Shown in pieces: positions 8,563 through 11,380 of a stretch of 11,380 bases of DNA. The notes beneath the pieces are model-generated. The model searched no databases and had not been told where the DNA came from. It saw only the letters and a program-made list of their open reading frames with translations. The position numbers were made by a program, and so were the translations under genes. Where the stretch lies: NCBI GenBank assembly GCA_943704415.1, contig CALSCO010001716.1, forward strand, positions 1-11,380. The letters run 5' to 3'. Source of the DNA: Parvularia atlantis. Its lineage: Eukaryota > Opisthokonta > Rotosphaerida. Numbering within the stretch: position 1 is the stretch's first letter; each line of letters starts with the position of its first letter.

Positions 8563-9465
8563 CTACTTGGCCGGCTTGGGCACGAGCGGGTTGTAGGGGA
8601 ACTCGCGCCGGCAGCGCACGATGTGCTCGTCGACCGTGGCCATCATCGTTTTGTACTCGTCCAGCGCCATCGGTGGCTCGGCCTCTGCACCGCGCGCGCG
8701 CACGCGGGTCAGGCGCGCACCGCGGCCGCGGCCGACGCGGCACGCACTTGATGACGGCACGGACAGCCGGCGCGCAAGCAGCTTCATCAGGTTGGCCAGC
8801 TCGTCCATGATGATGCGCAGGCTGCAGTGCGGCTCGTAGTACCGTCTGCGGCGGGCGGCGTCAGGTGGGGGCCGCGAGCGGGGCGGCAGGGGGCGGCGCA
8901 CGCACTTGCGCACGTTCCACTCGCGTTCGAGCTGCGGGCTCACACCGTCGCCCGCGCGCGGGTTGATCGCGATGACGACGCCCGCGCCGATCCAGCACGA
9001 ATCGCTGCTGAGCGCCGACAGCGACGCCTCCGACAGGCACGCGTACGCGGCCGCGGCCGCCGCGACGCACGTCGTGTGCAGCCACCGCATCAGCCGCACC
9101 GACTGCTCGGCCGTGCTGTGCGTGCATCGTCAGCGGGCGGCCGGGCAGCGCGCTCGCACGGACCGCTTCGGATCGCTCACGGCGGGCGTACCCGGTGCGC
9201 TTGTCCCGCCCGCGCCTGTCGCCCCGCCGGCCGCCGCAACGCACGCCTCGGCGACGCGCAGGACCTGGCCGTACACAGCGTCGAGGTCGCGCAGCTTGCC
9301 GTACAGCTCGCTTGTGGGCTTTGCGCGGCGTCAGACGGCCCGCCGATCGAGTCAGCCGGCCGGGGCACGCGGGTGCACCTGGAAGCGCTCCTGCAGCTGC
9401 ACGACGCGCTTGCGGTGCTTGCGCGTGACGCGCAGCACATCGTTGAGCACCGCGACCTGGTCCAT
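8563..9465 (-). CDS. Hypothetical 223-aa helical protein
   Basis: I do not recognise this protein. Five minus-strand exons, 9465-9379, 9318-9164, 9115-8906, 8845-8748 and 8684-8563, join in frame to 223 aa. The start has an in-frame TAA four codons upstream, so this ATG is the first available in the exon. The N-terminus (MDQVAVLNDVLRVTRKHRKR) is a basic helix. A Gly/Ala/Thr/Pro-rich linker lies near residues 58-75, and an alanine-rich hydrophobic stretch (CVAAAAAAYACL) follows at about 98-109, too weak for a sure membrane span. The C-terminal half (YYEPHCSLRIIMDELANLMK, then EYKTMMATVDEHIVRCRREF) is helical and ends in YNPLVPKPAK. The donors follow the local GTGCGT/GTCCGT style, and the frame is kept through four introns, which supports a real gene. 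The acceptor at 9319 is AAG rather than CAG and is the weakest junction. Confidence 0.72.
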
Positions 9466-9757
9466 GCCACCCAGTTACCCTTCAGAAAGCTCGCGAAGCG
9501 GTCACGCGCGTGCTCGCCGCTTGTCTGGGTCGCGCTCGGCTCGCGCCTGTTGTTGCTGGCGCGCCGTGGCCTGCTCTGTGCTCGCCCTCGGGGTCGCTTG
9601 CGGGCTGTGGCTGCGGCGGGGGGGGCCACGCGCGGCGGAGGGCCGTGCAGCGCGGCACGAGTTTAGCCGGTAGGACCGCAGCCACTGACGCGAACGGTCG
9701 GTCGCCGCAGGGCCAGCGTCCGCCGCCGCCGCCGCCGGGGTCCTCGGAGCAGCGACC
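9466..9757. promoter_or_regulatory. Divergent intergenic region between the hypothetical gene and VMA9
   Basis: These 292 bp separate the start codons of two divergent genes and so should hold both promoters and 5' UTRs. I see G-rich and CCG-repeat stretches (around 9618-9626 and 9721-9736), but no TATA box and no convincing conserved frame. A minus-strand donor GTGACC just after 9516 could splice to the CAG at 9458-9460 and add an alternative N-terminus to the hypothetical gene; I could not support it further. Confidence 0.5.
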
Positions 9758-10183
9758 ATGGTGCGTGCGCGTGCGCGTGGGACGTGCGTGCGCGGTGCAC
9801 GAGCCGACGCCGCACGGCGCAGTCGTCCGCGCTGCCCGTCATTTGGGTGCTGCTCGTGTTCGTCGTGCTCACGGCCCTTGCCGCGTTCACCATCCCGCGC
9901 TTCCTCTTCCCGAAGGAGGACAAGGGGTGTGTGCGCGGCCGCCGCTGCGTGCTGCGTGACGTGGCTGAGCCAGTGTGTGTGTGTCGCGCGCCCCGCGATC
10001 ACAGGGTCGTGGTGACGATGGTCATCACCACGTCCGTCTGCGTCTACCTCATGTGCGTGCCGCCGCCCGCGCCAGAGCGGCCGTGCGGCTGAACGATCCG
10101 TCGCGCACAGGTGGGCCATCTGCTACCTCGCACAGATCAACCCGCTCATCGCGCCGAAGCGGACGGGCTACATCTACCACTAG
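9758..10183 (+). CDS. VMA9: V-type proton ATPase subunit e
   Basis: Four exons: 9758-9760, 9823-9926, 10005-10052 and 10111-10183, giving 75 aa; the family is usually 70-81 aa. The protein is a small, two-span membrane component of the Vo sector that acidifies vacuoles, endosomes and Golgi. Segment 1 is about residues 5-25 (LPVIWVLLVFVVLTALAAF), ending in a PRFLFPK loop. Segment 2 is about 37-59 (VVVTMVITTSVCVYLMWAIC) and is followed by LAQINPLIAPKR, the most conserved part of the family in yeast and animals. The frame TMVITTSVC...LMW is only continuous when the introns at 9927-10004 and 10053-10110 are removed. The first coding exon is the ATG alone: the intron begins at the next base (GTGCGT). 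The tail GYIYH is short. Confidence 0.92.
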
Positions 10184-10347
10184 CGAGCGGGCGCGCAACC
10201 GGGGCGCCTGTTGTCCCTGTCTCCTGTCCTGCCACGCTGCCCCTTGCTCTCCGCACGCACGCGAACCCTGTAAGGTGCTGGCTGGCCCGTTGTCGACGCG
10301 CACGGCAGACTTTTGCGTCTTAGCCTACGGCCACGTGCGCGACGCAC
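10184..10347 (+). promoter_or_regulatory. Intergenic region before the F-box gene
   Basis: These 164 bp hold the VMA9 3' end and the F-box gene promoter, both genes on the plus strand. A pyrimidine-rich stretch (about 10207-10252, rich in CCTGT and CTGCC) stands out. An in-frame TAG at 10321-10323 closes the frame upstream of the F-box ATG. Confidence 0.5.
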
Positions 10348-11042
10348 ATGGCGCCCGACGACGGCGACAGCCGCCACGAGGACGACGCGTTCAGGATACC
10401 CGAGGCCGCGCCCGGCCCGGAGGACGCGGCCGTCGCGGCCGTGGCCGGCGCGCGCAGCGACCTGGCGCTGCTGCCCAACGAGCTGTTTGTGCGGCTGAGT
10501 GCGTGACGCGCGCGTCGCAACGGCACGTCACCGACCCGCCGGCCCGCGCAGTCGCGCTCTACATGGGCCCCGGCGACGTCGCGCGGGCCATGCGCGTGTG
10601 CCGCCGGTGGCGCGTCCTGCTGCGCAACAGCCTCGTCTGGTGGCGCTTCACCATGCGCATGGTGTGGGAGGAGTCGGCGCGGCCGTTGCGGTCCGTGACA
10701 CGCGCACGCACGCACGCGCACACGGACGCGCACCAGCTCACACCCGCGCGCGCAGCATGTCGGCCAGCGACCGCAAGATCGACTGGCACAAGCGCTACCT
10801 GAGCATCGCCGAGGCCAAAAAGACGCCCGGGCCGAGCGAGCCCGCGCCCGAGCCGCAGTGCGTCGCGCACTCGCACATGGCCACCCCAGGGCCGACCTTG
10901 TCGCGCGTGCAGGCTCAACAAGCCCTGGGTGGACCATGCCGCACCATCGAAGGCCGACATGCGCGCCTACTACAAGAGCATCCGCTCCAAGCCGCGCGGC
11001 AAGCGGCCCGAGCACGTCCCGCGCGAGTTTGCCGACGTGTGA
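10348..11042 (+). CDS. Small F-box protein
   Basis: Four exons: 10348-10498, 10552-10690, 10756-10857 and 10913-11042, giving 173 aa. The F-box spans about residues 40-81: LLPNELFVRLI, then GDVARAMRVCRRWRVLL and SLVWW, the usual hydrophobic spacing that binds Skp1 in SCF ubiquitin ligases. It is split by intron 1 (phase 1), and homology to the F-box pattern only appears after splicing. The remainder (DRKIDWHKRYLSIAEAK, a Pro/Glu stretch, then DMRAYYKSIRSKPRGKRPEH) has no repeat domain such as WD40 or LRR, so the substrate is unknown. The DWHKRYL segment resembles the short helix that often follows F-boxes of the non-repeat class. An upstream in-frame TAG fixes the first ATG. It converges on the Fanzor gene. 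Confidence 0.85.
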
Positions 11043-11075
11043 GCGCGGGTAGGCTGCGTGCTGCTCGCTTGCAGA

Positions 11076-11086
11076 AGGGTTACCCT
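11076..11086. repeat. 11-bp inverted repeat
   Basis: AGGGT and ACCCT flank a single central T. The arms are perfect but short; it lies 34 bp after the F-box stop codon, where the AT-richer stretch begins. It could be a boundary or an accident. Confidence 0.4.
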
Positions 11087-11110
11087 GAGTAGAAAATGGA
11101 TGAGAAACAA

Positions 11111-11134
11111 CATTCAGTTCATTCAGTTCATTCA
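11111..11134. repeat. 9-bp tandem repeat
   Basis: The unit CATTCAGTT occurs at 11111-11119 and 11120-11128, followed by CATTCA. Its composition is unlike the GC-rich surroundings, and it lies downstream of the Fanzor ORF in that gene's orientation. Confidence 0.92.
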
Positions 11135-11259
11135 AAAGGAGCGCACCTTTGCTTCGGGGTATAGGCCCTAGTTCGGAGCCCGATCCGGGTCGGACACGGT
11201 GTGCAATGTGTGCCTTGCTGGTGATCTTGTGAGGGAAGGCTGCACGAATGGTCAGCGAT

Positions 11260-11276
11260 CGCCGGGCATGCCGGCG
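11260..11276. repeat. GC-rich hairpin next to the Fanzor stop codon
   Basis: CGCCGG (11260-11265) and CCGGCG (11271-11276) can pair around the loop GCATG, a perfect 6-bp all-GC stem. It begins 13 bp past the Fanzor stop codon on the minus strand, where the scaffold part of a guide RNA would be expected if this locus is like TnpB. A hairpin this short can arise by chance in GC-rich DNA. Confidence 0.5.
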
Positions 11277-11289
11277 CGCCAGACAGACC

Positions 11290-11380
11290 TTAGTTGCCGC
11301 GGCGGAAGGCGGCGGGTCGCTCAAGGCCGGCCATGTAGCACTTCCACAGGTAGGCGATGTTGCGCGCAGCGTTGACGTCC
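11290..11380 (-). CDS. Fanzor (eukaryotic TnpB-like RNA-guided nuclease), C-terminal end
   Basis: Only the last 29 codons and the TAA (11292-11290) lie in the window; the rest is beyond the right edge. The visible part opens with DVNAARNI, the hallmark at the end of the TnpB/Fanzor catalytic core. The aspartate (codon 11379-11377) is the third RuvC-like catalytic acid, which follows the zinc-ribbon region. The part after it, with GLERPAAFRR, matches the G..RP..F.R ending I know from eukaryotic Fanzors rather than bacterial TnpBs. These proteins use a guide RNA made from the sequence after their own 3' end to cut DNA, and they travel in transposons. The catalytic residue and terminal motif are intact and there is no stop or frameshift in the seen part, so the copy is not obviously dead. 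The subfamily cannot be told from this fragment. Confidence 0.83.
   Translation of the reverse strand, partial: DVNAARNIAYLWKCYMAGLERPAAFRRGN

Larger units (their letters stand above)
11043..11289. other. Non-coding 3' flank of the Fanzor gene, possible transposon end
   Basis: These 247 bp lie between the F-box stop codon and the Fanzor stop codon. No coding frame on either strand is convincing. The stretch 11088-11145 is clearly richer in A and T than the rest of the window. It contains a 9-bp tandem repeat (11111-11134), a short inverted repeat (11076-11086) and a GC-rich hairpin close to the Fanzor stop (11260-11276). In IS200/IS605-type TnpB loci and in Fanzors the guide (omega) RNA overlaps the ORF 3' end and the following non-coding sequence up to the element's end (established knowledge). 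That this region is such a flank is inference. Confidence 0.45.

Noticed and set aside
9510-9959. 149-aa plus-strand open frame overlapping VMA9
   Set aside because: It runs through the promoter region, the VMA9 ATG and its first intron in another frame; composition is low-complexity and no family motif is visible.
11140-11210. tRNA-like or small structured RNA around TTCGGAGCCCGATCC
   Set aside because: A TTCG-like loop and short stems are present, but no acceptor stem, D arm or anticodon arm can be paired into a cloverleaf. It may still be part of a guide RNA, noted in the findings.
1-11380. Bacterial origin with operons
   Set aside because: Spliceosomal introns in every complete gene and eukaryote-only proteins (SEC63, VMA9, UBE2H) exclude it.
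1-11380. CRISPR array, rRNA or tRNA genes
   Set aside because: No spaced direct repeats, no rRNA-like sequence and no cloverleaf were seen on either strand.

Overview
This is a compact, very GC-rich stretch of eukaryotic nuclear DNA. Genes are broken by many tiny introns (43-78 nt in my models), and continuous reading frames only match known proteins once these GT...AG introns are removed. I could build seven complete spliced genes and one gene cut by the right edge. The organism is most probably a fungus: the E2 enzyme reads like a fungal UBC8 almost residue by residue, chorismate synthase and SEC63 have the fungal-type monofunctional forms, and a Fanzor (eukaryotic TnpB relative) sits at the end. 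The high GC and dense short introns would suit an early-diverging (zoosporic) or basidiomycete lineage, but the species cannot be fixed from this window.

Layout from left to right: UBC8/UBE2H-type ubiquitin-conjugating enzyme (53-939, +, 6 exons, 183 aa); SEC63, the J-domain subunit of the ER translocon (4588-1158, -, 19 exons, 795 aa); a 61-bp divergent gap; ARO2 chorismate synthase (4650-6260, +, 9 exons, 393 aa); only 30 bp later a predicted secreted or ER-directed SAM/TPR protein (6291-8500, +, 7 exons, 619 aa); an unrecognised 223-aa protein on the opposite strand (9465-8563, -, 5 exons); V-ATPase subunit e/VMA9 (9758-10183, +, 4 exons, 75 aa); a small F-box protein (10348-11042, +, 4 exons, 173 aa); a 247-bp, partly AT-richer non-coding stretch with a tandem repeat and a hairpin; and the last 29 codons of a Fanzor RNA-guided nuclease (11379-11290, -).

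The genes are a mixed housekeeping set, not one pathway: ubiquitin transfer (E2, F-box), ER import (SEC63), aromatic amino acid synthesis (ARO2) and organelle acidification (VMA9). The most notable items are the Fanzor end with its 3' flank, which may be a transposon end carrying a guide RNA; the splice donors, which are mostly GTGCG rather than GTAAG/GTGAG; and the SAM + winged-helix-like + five exact 42-residue TPRs architecture behind a signal peptide. Exon limits are my manual calls from frame continuity and family similarity; no transcript data were available.
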